From NCBI GenBank assembly GCA_029260795.1, contig JAJDCO010000066.1:1-54758 (forward strand): a DNA stretch of 54,758 bases. Reading direction: 5' to 3'. Position numbers and translations under genes: made by a program. Below the pieces are notes generated by a model, which saw only the letters and a list, made by a program, of their open reading frames with translations, was not told where the DNA came from and did not search any database. Shown in pieces: positions 7,614-17,300 of the stretch (positions are counted from its first letter, which is position 1; every line of letters begins with the position of its first letter). This stretch comes from Planctomycetota bacterium. Its GTDB lineage: Bacteria > Planctomycetota > OFTM77.

Positions 7614-8951
7614 TTGAAGCCGCCCCCGACTTGGAAACCGCCTCCGCACCCGCTTCCCCTCGGGTCGCCTCCCACCTCGATCTGGAGGATCGCGGCCCTG
7701 GCGGCCGCCATCGTGGCCGTGCTCTTCGCGGTCTGGGAGGTGTTCGACCACCTGTTTCTTCTCCACGAGAAGGACAAGTACGTCCTGCACCGAATCTACC
7801 TGGTGCGCGGGATCCTGGGTGCTTCGCTGACCACCTTCGCCGCCCTGACCGTTCTCAGCCGGCAACGCGAGCGGTCCGAGCAGACTGTGCGGTCGAGCCG
7901 CGACTTCCTCGAGAACATCCTGACGAGCACGGTCGACGCGATCGTGACGATCGATGAGAACAACGTGGTCGAGACCTGGAATCGCGGGGCCGAGGAGATC
8001 TTCGGCTGGGAGGCGGGCGAGATGATCGGACAGACGCTGGACCCGATCCTGCCGGACGATCTGCGCTCGGCCGGCGAGGCCGCCTGGATCGAAGCACAGG
8101 TACGCGAGCATGGCTTCCTGCGGAGCTTCGAGACCCGCCGCCTGCGCCGCGATGGCCGGACCCTGATCGTCGACATCACAGCCACCACCTTGACGGACGA
8201 TTCGGGCGCCTACATCGGCCGCTCGGCGATCATCCGCGACATCACCCAGACCAAGGCCCTCCAAGCGCAGCTCATTCGCACCGAGCGCCTGGCCGCCGTC
8301 GGAGAGATGGCCGCCGCCATCGCCCATGAGGTCAAGAACCCGCTGGCCGGCATCGGCGGAGCGATGACCATCATCAAGGAGTCGTTCCCCCCCGAGGACC
8401 CCAAGCGTCAGGTCAGCGACGAGATCCTCCTCCAGATCAAGCGACTCGACGACGTGGTCAAAGACCTGCTCCAGTTCGCAAAGCCTCAGACGCCCCAGCG
8501 GCGGCCCATTCCGTTGCGCGCCTACCTCACGCAAATCCTCGAAGTGATCGGCGAAAGCCCGGTTCTTCAGGACGTCCCCGTCGACCTCGCCGCGGTCCCG
8601 GCCGATCTGGAGATCGACGTCGACGAGTCGATGATGCGAGAGGTGCTCCTGAACCTGCTGCTGAATGCCGGCCAAGCGATCGGGCCCGAAGGTCACATCG
8701 CCATCGCCGCGCGGGCGGAGCGGGAAGAAGACATCCTGGAGATCCGCGACGACGGGCCCGGCATTCCGCCCGAGCAGCGGCAGCAGATCTTTCGGCCCTT
8801 CTTCACCACGAAGGCCAAGGGCACCGGTCTCGGGCTGCCGATCTGCAAGAAGATCGTCGAGAGCCACGATGGCACACTCGAAGTGGTTTGCCCCCCCGAA
8901 GGCGGCGCGGTCTTTCGAATCCGCCTCCCCCGTCGCGACGAGCTCACCTGA
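7614..8951 (+). CDS. Membrane-bound PAS-domain sensor histidine kinase
   Basis: About 445 residues if a TTG at 7614 is the start; the start is uncertain because no ATG or clear ribosome site precedes the first membrane segment in this frame. Two transmembrane helices (IAALAAAIVAVLFAVWEVF and a second around YLVRGILGASLTTFAALTVL) have only a short loop between them, so this is not a large external sensor. Next comes a PAS domain (FLENILTSTVDAIVTIDENN to IIRDITQTKALQ), then the phosphoacceptor box AAAIAHEVKNPLAGIG, and the ATPase domain with N box LLNLLLNAGQAI, G1 DDGPGIPP, F box FRPFFTTKAK and G2 GTGLGLPICKK. All catalytic motifs are intact. No response regulator is adjacent, so it is an orphan kinase here; the sigma-54 activator at 36.6 kb lacks a receiver domain and is not an obvious partner. 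Confidence 0.87.
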   Translation: MKPPPTWKPPPHPLPLGSPPTSIWRIAALAAAIVAVLFAVWEVFDHLFLLHEKDKYVLHRIYLVRGILGASLTTFAALTVLSRQRERSEQTVRSSRDFLENILTSTVDAIVTIDENNVVETWNRGAEEIFGWEAGEMIGQTLDPILPDDLRSAGEAAWIEAQVREHGFLRSFETRRLRRDGRTLIVDITATTLTDDSGAYIGRSAIIRDITQTKALQAQLIRTERLAAVGEMAAAIAHEVKNPLAGIGGAMTIIKESFPPEDPKRQVSDEILLQIKRLDDVVKDLLQFAKPQTPQRRPIPLRAYLTQILEVIGESPVLQDVPVDLAAVPADLEIDVDESMMREVLLNLLLNAGQAIGPEGHIAIAARAEREEDILEIRDDGPGIPPEQRQQIFRPFFTTKAKGTGLGLPICKKIVESHDGTLEVVCPPEGGAVFRIRLPRRDELT

Positions 8952-8972
8952 AGGTCCCTCACACCGTCCCCC

Positions 8973-9055
8973 GTGGTTCCTCACCCCCCGTGCTCTCCGT
9001 GCCCTCAGTGGTTCCTCACCCCCCGTGCTCTTCGTGCCCTCAGTGGTTCCTCACC
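8973..9055 (+). repeat. 35-bp tandem repeat, two full copies and a part
   Basis: Units run 8973-9007 and 9008-9042 and differ at about one base; a third, partial copy (13 bases) follows at 9043-9055. Each unit begins GTGGTTCCTCACC and ends CCGTGCCCTCA. The array lies between the kinase stop and the radical-SAM gene. It is non-coding and has no spacer structure. Confidence 0.85.
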
Positions 9056-9159
9056 GCGCCTGCGTCTGGCCCGCGCCCGGCCGATGCGTTAGAACCGGCG
9101 GTTGACTCTCGTCCGGCGACGAGGGGCCCACGAACGCGTTGCAACCGGAGAGCGTCCGC

Positions 9160-11049
9160 ATGTCGACGGTCAAAGAGCAGATTCTGCCCTTCCTCACGTC
9201 GGTTCGACGTCCGAGCCAGTACCTCGGCAACGAGTTCAACGTCGTCAAGAAGGACCCCGACCAGGTCGACATCCAGGTGTGCTTGGCTTTCCCCGACGAG
9301 TACCGACTCGGGATGAGCAACGTCGGCTTCCGGATCCTGTACAAGCTGATCAACGATCTGCCGTGGGCGCAGGCGCAGCGCGCCTTCGCACCCGAGCTGG
9401 ACATGGCGGAGGCACTCCGCCAGCGCGGCATCCCGCTCTTCGGCGTCGAGCAGCACACCCCCCTGAGAGACTTCGACATCGTCGGCCTGAGCCTTCAGAC
9501 CGAGCTCCTCTACACCACCAGCCTCTACGTGCTCGACCTGGGGCAGATCCCGCTCTTGACCCAGGACCGCACCGACGAGCACCCGATTGTCATCGCCGGC
9601 GGCCACTCGGTCTACGGTCCCGAGCCGCTCGCCGACTTCATCGACATCTTCGTCATCGGGGACGGCGAGGACGTGATGATCCAGATGCTCGAGGTGCAAC
9701 GCGAGCTGAAGGCAGCGGGCGAGCGCGATCGGCACGCGATCATCGCGGAGCTGGTGCGCCGAGTGCCCGGTCTGTATGCGCCCGAGCACTGGGAGCCATC
9801 GTTCGGGCCGGACGGTCTCCAGAACGGGCTGACGCGCAAGTACGACTGGGTCCCGAAAAAGGTGCACGCGGCCATCGTCGAGGACCTCGACTCGGTGCCG
9901 TTTCCGACCGACTTCCCGGTCTCGAGCCTCGAGACGGTGCACGACCGCATCTCGATCGAGATCATGCGCGGCTGCGTCGAGGGCTGTCGCTTCTGCCAAG
10001 CCGGCTACATCAAGCGCCCACTGCGCGTGCGCTCGCCGGAGAAGGTGGTCGAGATCGCCAAGGAGTCGTATCGCAAGACCGGCTATGCGGGCATGTCGCT
10101 GACGTCGCTGTCGTCGAGCGCGTATCCGTACCTGCGCGAGGTGGTCGAGAAGGTCGAAGACGAGTTCAAGACCGACTGCATCAACGTCGGCCTGCCGAGC
10201 CTGCGGGTGGATCACCAGGTCGAAGAGCTGCCGCGCATCCTCAAGACGGCCAAAAAGACCGGCCTCACCCTCGCCCCGGAAGTGGCCACCGACCGCCTAC
10301 GCCGCGTCATCAACAAGCCGATCAAGAACGACGATCTCTACAAGGGCGCGCTCTCGGCCTTCGAGCAGGATTGGGAGCACGTGAAGCTCTACTTCCTGAT
10401 GGGCGTGCCGACCGAGGTGCGCGAAGACCTCGACGGCATGGTGGTGATGTCCGAGCACGTCTCGAAGCTGCGCCAATCGCTGGGCCGAGGTCCGGCGCGC
10501 GTGAACACCTCGGTGTCGGTCTTCGTGCCGAAGCCGTTCACGCCGTTCCAGTGGGACCCGATGATGAACCGCGACGAGACGCTCGATCGGCAGCAGTATC
10601 TGCGCCGCCAGCTCTCGATGAAGCAGGTGAAGATCACCTTCCACGACGTCGACAAGACCTGGATCGAGAGCATCCTCGCCCGAGGTGACCGCGCCCTGGG
10701 GCCGGTGATCCTGCAGGCTTATCGCAACGGTGCGATCTTCGACAACTGGTCGGACCGCTTCAGCCTCCAGGGCTGGAAAGACGCTTTCGAGCAGTGCCAC
10801 GTCGACGGTGACCTCTATGCGTACCGCTCGATCCCCTTCGACGCGTACCTGCCTTGGGACCACATCAAGGCCGGCGTCTCGAAGCGATTCCTGACCGACG
10901 AGCGCCTCAAGGCGAACGCCGAAGCCATCACCGAGGAATGCCAACGCGGCCCCTGCGCCCACTGCGGACTCCCGCCCCAGAACTGCTTTCATCCCCAGGC
11001 GCGAGCCGCGGTGCAGGCCGGGTCCGCGGCCGCCCGCGAAGCGATCTGA
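9160..11049 (+). CDS. B12-binding/radical SAM protein, TIGR03960-type
   Basis: 629 residues from the ATG at 9160, which has GGAGAG eight bases upstream. The N-terminal ~200 residues form a cobalamin-binding-like Rossmann domain (LAFPDEYRLGMSNVGF; HPIVIAGGHSVYGPEPLADF; FVIGDGED). The radical-SAM cluster motif is C272-x3-C276-x2-C279 in RGCVEGCRFCQAGY, followed by a TIM-barrel core (SLTSLSSSAYP, LPSLRVD, LAPEVATDRLRR, LYFLMGVPTE). The C-terminal part ends with a Cys-rich CQRGPCAHCGL segment that may bind another metal. This is the signature order of the TIGR03960 family, often found near ribosome or tRNA-modification genes; the exact reaction is unknown to me. Some relatives are fused or adjacent to a DUF2344 protein, which is missing here. 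It precedes the glucan synthase by 260 bases, and hairpins in that gap suggest a separate unit. Confidence 0.88.
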   Translation: MSTVKEQILPFLTSVRRPSQYLGNEFNVVKKDPDQVDIQVCLAFPDEYRLGMSNVGFRILYKLINDLPWAQAQRAFAPELDMAEALRQRGIPLFGVEQHTPLRDFDIVGLSLQTELLYTTSLYVLDLGQIPLLTQDRTDEHPIVIAGGHSVYGPEPLADFIDIFVIGDGEDVMIQMLEVQRELKAAGERDRHAIIAELVRRVPGLYAPEHWEPSFGPDGLQNGLTRKYDWVPKKVHAAIVEDLDSVPFPTDFPVSSLETVHDRISIEIMRGCVEGCRFCQAGYIKRPLRVRSPEKVVEIAKESYRKTGYAGMSLTSLSSSAYPYLREVVEKVEDEFKTDCINVGLPSLRVDHQVEELPRILKTAKKTGLTLAPEVATDRLRRVINKPIKNDDLYKGALSAFEQDWEHVKLYFLMGVPTEVREDLDGMVVMSEHVSKLRQSLGRGPARVNTSVSVFVPKPFTPFQWDPMMNRDETLDRQQYLRRQLSMKQVKITFHDVDKTWIESILARGDRALGPVILQAYRNGAIFDNWSDRFSLQGWKDAFEQCHVDGDLYAYRSIPFDAYLPWDHIKAGVSKRFLTDERLKANAEAITEECQRGPCAHCGLPPQNCFHPQARAAVQAGSAAAREAI

Positions 11050-11073
11050 CGACAGCCCTTTGGCCCCCCCGAG

Positions 11074-11117
11074 CCGGCTCCTCGGCTTCAGCCGGACCGA
11101 GACGCACCACGTCTCGG
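11074..11117. terminator. Two adjacent hairpins downstream of the radical-SAM gene
   Basis: The first hairpin has the palindrome CGGCTTCAGCCG (11083-11094), or alternatively arms CCGGCT/AGCCGG. The second has exact eight-base arms CCGAGACG (11097-11104) and CGTCTCGG (11110-11117) around CACCA. No T-run follows. The first core GGCTTCAGCC is the same as in the REP-like hairpin at 34168-34183, so this may be a degenerate REP pair or a factor-dependent termination zone. Confidence 0.5.
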
Positions 11118-11312
11118 AGTCGCCCAGTCGGCCCGAGGTCCCCGCCGCACAGCCCGCGGCTGCATTCTCGGGCGGATTTGGACTTCTGGCACCAACAAGC
11201 GCAAGCTGGGACTCTCCGGGTGAGACCGTGAGGTTTCCCAAGTGTTCGAGTGGCCCGGTGTGACGACTGCTGCTTTCACGTCCGGCAGCGGTGGTGTCCC
11301 AGAAAGTGATTC

Positions 11313-14300
11313 TTGAGCCTCACCGACCTCGAGGCCTTCGCTCCCTCTCTCTCCGAAGATCCGATTCGTGCCGAGCTCTTCGGCGTCGAGCGCCTCGAGG
11401 AGCACGCCCGAAGCCTCGCGGCGGCCCAAGAGGTGACGCCCGAGCCCTGCAAGGGTCGGAACCTGCTCCCACGAGTTCGAGAGAACGCGCAGGTACTCCT
11501 AGCGGCCTATCGAAGCATCGCGACGACGGTCCGGGCCAAGGGCGAGATCACCCCCGAAGCCGAGTGGCTCTTGGACAACTTCCACATCGTGGAGGAGCAG
11601 GTCTGGGGGATTCGCCACCACCTTCCCGGAAGCTACTACCGCCTGCTCCCGAAGATTGCCAAGGGACACCTGGCCGGCTGCCCGCGAGTCTACGGCTTGG
11701 CCTGGGCCTATGTCGCCCATACGGACAGCCGCTTCGAGCTGGAGACGCTCCGCCGATACGTCCGTGCCTACCAGAGCGTCCAGGTACTCACGATCGGCGA
11801 GCTCTGGGCCGTCGCCATCCACCTGCGAGTCGCCTTGGTGGAGAACCTCCGTCGACTGTCTCAGCTGATCGTGTACTCCCGTGCCGAGCGAGCCAAGGCG
11901 GACGAACTGTCAGACCGCTTGCTGGGCCTGAGCGGACCACGACCCAAGAACGTCAAAGAGGTTCTCGCCTGCATCGGTGAGACCGCTCCTTCGCGCCCGT
12001 TCGCTGTCCAGCTCGTCCAGCGGCTGCGCGACCATGGCCCGTCGATCTTGCCCGCGCTGACCTGGCTCAACGCGAGGCTGCGCGAGCAGGGTTCGTCGGC
12101 CGAGGACATGGTCTCCCTCGAGCACCACGCCCAGGCCGCAGCCAACGTCTCATTTCGCAACATCATCACCAGCATGCGCTGGATGTCTTCGATCGACTGG
12201 ACCGACTTCTTCGAGAGCGTGAGCACGGTCGACGACCTCTTGCGCGCCGCGCCTGGGTTCGCAGCATTCGACTTCGAGACGCGTAATGAGTACCGAGCCC
12301 AGATCGAGCTCCTGGCCCGAAGCTCGCCGCGAGATGAGATCGAGGTTGCCCGGAGCTGTGTCTCCTGGGCCCAGGAGGCCGCCGCCCGGCACGCATCGTC
12401 CCCGGATCGAGCTCCGAGCGAAGGGCTCTTGGGTGTCCCCGAGCGCGCCGAGGAAGACCCGGGCTACTACCTCGTCTCTCGCGGCCGGCCGGCTTTCGAG
12501 CGTTCGTTGGGCTTTCGAGTACCCTGGCGCCTCCGCCTCAGTCGCATCATCGCGGAGCATGCCACCTCAGGCTTCCTCGGCACGATCGTGCTCCTCACGT
12601 CTCTCCTCCTCCTCGCCCTCTTGTATTTCACGCGGTCGGCTGGAGCCAGCCCAGTCGCGCTCGTCGTGTTGGGGATCCTGGGGCTGGTGCCGGCGTCCGA
12701 GATTGCCGTCACCCTTGTCCATCGACTGATTCCGAGCCTGCTGCGCCCCAAACGTCTTCCCAAGCTCGAGCTCGCCGCGGGCGTACCTTCCGAGCTCCGG
12801 ACCCTCGTCGTCGTGCCGATGCTCTTGACGAGCCTCGAAGACATTGAGTCGATGGTCGATCGACTCGAGGTGCACTACCTGGCCAACCCCCGAGGGTACC
12901 TTCACTTCGCTCTCCTGAGCGACTGGGTCGACGCCCCAGCCGAGAGCATGCCGGAAGACGCGGAGCGACTCGCGGTCCTGGTCGAGGGGATCGCACGGCT
13001 GAACGCGATCTACGCCGGTCCTCCCGGAGCTTGGGACCGCTTCTTCGTCTTCCACCGGCGACGGCTTTGGAATGAGAGAGCGGGTCTTTGGATCGGGTGG
13101 GAGCGGAAGCGCGGCAAGCTTCACGAGCTCAACCGTCTGCTGCGCGGAGCTCGGGACACCACCTTCATCGGCAGCGATGGTCAATCACCGCTAGCGCCAC
13201 CTGATGTGCGATACGTCATCACTCTCGATGCCGACACGCGCCTGCCCAAGGACAGCGCCTATCGACTCGTTGGCGCCGCGGCACATCCCTTGAATCGACC
13301 TCGCTTCGACGCCGAGCAGGCGAGAGTCGTCGAGGGATACGCGGTGCTGCAGCCCCGGATCACTCCGTCCCTTCCGACGGGTCCGGCGAGCAGTGTCTAT
13401 CAGAGGATCATCTCGGGTCCCGGGGGCGTCGATCCATACGCGGCCGCCACTTCCGATGTGTACCAGGACCTCTTCGAAGAGGGGTCCTACACAGGCAAGG
13501 GAATCTACGACGTCGATGCATTCGAGGAAGCGCTCGAGGGCCGGGTGCCCGAGAACTCGCTCCTCAGCCACGATCTCTTCGAGGGGTTGTTCGCTCGCGC
13601 GGGACTCCTCAGTGACGTGGATCTCTTCGAGGAGTTTCCCTCGAACTACGAGCAGTCCGCTCGGAGGCTGCACCGCTGGGCTCGAGGGGATTGGCAGCTA
13701 CTCCCCTGGCTACTGGGTCGGGCGCGCGACGGTGCGAGCCGGAAGCCGAGAGGCGGCATTCCCGCCCTCGGCCGGTGGAAGATCGTCGACAATCTGCGCC
13801 GAAGCCTCGTGGCGCCGTTCTCGTTCGCGGTCGCGGTCGCGGGGTGGAGCTTGCCTCTCGCTCCCCCGCTCGTCTGGACCGGCCTGATGATCGGGGCCCT
13901 CGGCGCGACAACTCTGATTTCGGTCCTCGATGGCCTGCTGCCTCGGCGCTGGGGAATCTCGAAGCGAAGCCACCTGCGCGCCGTCGGACACGACATCTCG
14001 GTCGCTCTCTCCAAGACGTTCCTGGCCGTGACCATGCTCGCGCACCAGGCTTGGCTGATGACAGATGCCATGGTGCGTACCCTCGGGCGCCTCTATCTGA
14101 CGAAGAGGAACTTGCTCGAGTGGGTGACGGCAGCCCAAGCCGCCGGAGGCGTCGATCTCCGGCTGCAGGTGTTCTACTGGCGCCTCCGACATGGCCTGGT
14201 CTTGGCAGTGGGTGCCGGCGCACTGTTCGTGGTGTGCAAGCCGAGCGCTTGGCCCGTCGCCGGCCCCTTCGTCCTTCTCTGGATCTTGGCACCTGCCCTC

Positions 14301-17300
14301 GCCTGGCGAATGAGTCTTCCGACGGAGTTGGCCAAGGCCCACCTCCTGTCCGACCCGGAGCGCCGTTCGCTCCGGCTCATCGCCCGAAGCACGTGGCGCT
14401 TCTTTGAGAAGTTCGTGGATCAGGAGAGTCATTCTCTCCCTCCGGACAACTTCCAGGAGGACCCCGAGCCCGTCGTGGCTCAGCGCACCTCTCCCACCAA
14501 TCTGGGCCTGTATCTCTTGAGTACGACCGTCGCCCATGATTTCGGTTGGATCGGGATCCTCGAGATGACGGACCGGCTCGAGGCCACCTTCGAGAGCATG
14601 GGAAAGCTGCGTCGAGTCCGAGGCCACTTCTGCAACTGGTACGACACGGGGGACCTTCGGGCCTTGGAGCCCGTCTATGTCTCCACCGTGGACAGCGGCA
14701 ACCTCGCGGGCCACCTGATCGCGCTGGCTCAGACTTGCCGCGAGCTCGAGCATCGAAAGGGAATCCTTCCCGAGTCCCTCGAGGGAGTGCGCGACGCACT
14801 GGAGCTGATGCTCGAATCCGTCAACGCGACCCAGTACCCCGAACGCACCCAAACGGTCACGGTGGTCCAGCTGCGGGAGGCGGCCGAGTCGTTGGCGTCG
14901 GCGATGGATCCCCCCCCGACCTCCGAGCGCAGCTGGCTCGAGCGACTGGAGCTCTTGGAGCGAGAAGCCGACAATCTCTTGGACATCGCTCGCACTCTGG
15001 CGAGTGACGGCTCCGATTCCGATGTCCTGTACTGGGCCGGTGCCATCTGGCGGACGATCCGGAGTCAAGCTCGGGACATGCCCGTGAGCGGCCTCGAGGC
15101 CGAGAAAGGCCTCGAGCGACGGCTCTCGGCTCTCGCGGCGCTCGCCGAAGTGCTGGTGCAGGAGATGGACTTTGGATTCCTCTTCGACTCGTCGCGCGGG
15201 CTCTTCTCGATCGGCTATCGCGTGGCGGATGGCGCGCTCGATCCGAGCAGCTACGACCTCCTGGCCTCCGAAGCGCGGCTCGCGAGCTTCATCGCCATCG
15301 CCAAGGGGGACGTTCCGCCTCGACACTGGTTCTTGCTTGGCCGCTCGTTGACGCCTGTCGGGCGAGGCGCCGCTCTCGTGTCCTGGTCCGGCTCGATGTT
15401 CGAGTACCTGATGCCGTTGATCGTCATGCACCAGCCGGCGCAGAGCCTACTCGATCTGACTTGTCGCTTAGTCGTGGCGCAACAGATTCGCTACGGCGCC
15501 GAGCGAGGCGTCCCCTGGGGCGTGTCGGAATCGGCCTACAACGTGCGCGACGTCCACCTCACCTACCAGTATCGCGACTTCGGTGTCCCCGGCCTGGGTC
15601 TCAAGCGGGGTCTGTTCGAAGACGTCGTGGTCGCACCCTATGCCACGGGTCTCGCGGCCATGGTGAATGCGCGGGCGGCATTGAGCAACTTCACTCGCCT
15701 CGAGGAAGCGGGTGGTCGAGGCCGATACGGCTTCTTTGAGGCGCTCGACTACACGCCGTCGCGCCTGCCGGAAGGGGACGACCTCGCCGTGGTCCGCGCC
15801 TATATGGCTCACCACCAAGGCATGATTCTCGTCTCCCTGGGAAACGTCGTCCATGGCGGCCTGACTCAGAGGCAATTCCACGCCCATCCCTTCGTTCAAG
15901 CGGCCGAGCTGCTTCTGCAAGAACGCACGCCGAGAGCCGTGGCCGTGACTCGGCCTCGAGGCGAGGAGGTTCGAGAAGCCGCGCTCGTGCGCGACCTCAT
16001 TCCCGCCACGCTCCGGCGGTTTGACTCACCCCACGACGACACGCCCCGCACCCATCTCCTGTCCAACGGCCGATACTCGGTCATGATGACGGCGGCGGGC
16101 GCCGGCTACAGCCGATGGCAGGGACAGGCGGTCACCCGCTGGAGAGAGGATTCGACCCGGGATTGCTGGGGCACCTTTGTCTACTTGAGAGACCCTGAGA
16201 TCGGCTCTTGCTGGTCCGGCGGATTCCAGCCCACCGGAGTCCAGGCAGAGGACTACGACGTCGTCTACACGGAAGATCGAGTCAAGATCTTCCAGCGGCA
16301 TCGCTCGCTGGCGACCGCCTTGGAGGTCGTGGTCTCTCCCGAGGACGACGCCGAGATCCGGCGTCTCACCGTCACGAACTTGGAGAGCCGAGAGCGCCCC
16401 ATCGATGTCACCTCCTACGCCGAGGTCGTTCTGACTCGACAGGCCGCCGACGAGGCCCACCCCGCCTTCTCGAATCTGTTCGTGGCCACGGAGTTCGTTC
16501 CCCATCTGGAGACGCTGCTGGCTCATCGTCGGCCACGCTCAGTCGACGAGCCATCTGTTTGGCTGGCCCACCTGGCGACCATCGAGGGCACGACCCGCGG
16601 ATCGGTCCAGTACGAAACCGACCGGGCACGGTTTCTGGGTCGAGGTCGCAGCGTACGCGCACCGCTGTCGATCGTGGATGGAGGTCCGCTCTCCGACACG
16701 GTCGGGACGGTCCTCGACCCCATCCTGAGTCTTCGATACTGCCTCGTGCTCCCAGCCGAGGACAGCGCCCACGTGACGTTCACGACTCTCGCGGCCAGCT
16801 CCCGGGAGGAAGCGCTCGAGAAGGCGGAGAAGTACCGGCAGGTAGCGACCTTCGGTCGCGAGAGCTCACTCGCCTGGACCCAGGCTCAGATTCAGCTTCA
16901 TCACCTCCGAATCAGCCAGCAAGAGGCCCATCTCTTCCAAGGCCTGGCCAACCGGCTGATCTTCAACGACGCGACTCTCCGCGCTGCGCCTCAGATCCAG
17001 GCACGCAATCGCTGCGGTGCCCCTGGCCTGTGGCCATACGGCATCTCGGGTGACCTTCCGATCGTGCTCGTGCGGACCGAGCGCGCGGAGGAGCGCGAGG
17101 TCATCCGACAGCTGGTCCGCGCGCACGAGTACTGGCACCTCAAGGGACTGTCCACCGACCTCGTGATCCTGAACGAGGAAGGGAGCTCATACGCACAGGG
17201 TCTTCAGGAAGACCTCGAGGGCGTTGTGGAAGCGAGCCAATCCTCGGTGGACCACGATCAGCATGCCGAGCACGGGAGCATCAAGGTGCTGCGCGCCGAT

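Noticed and set aside
8973..9055. CRISPR array
   Set aside because: The repeats are directly tandem with no spacers and only two full copies; no cas genes are nearby.
11187..11201. Possible sigma-54 promoter (TGGCAC...GC) before the glucan synthase
   Set aside because: The -24 TGGCAC is present but the -12 box is AGCG instead of TTGC, so the spacing-sequence rule is not met.
13710..15431. Long open frame (over 570 codons) antisense to the glucan synthase, and similar ones at 21911-24250 (minus) and 31484-33259 (plus)
   Set aside because: They mirror well-supported genes. In very GC-rich DNA the antisense frame lacks stops, and their translations are low-complexity in Arg, Gly, His and Asp with no domains or ribosome sites.
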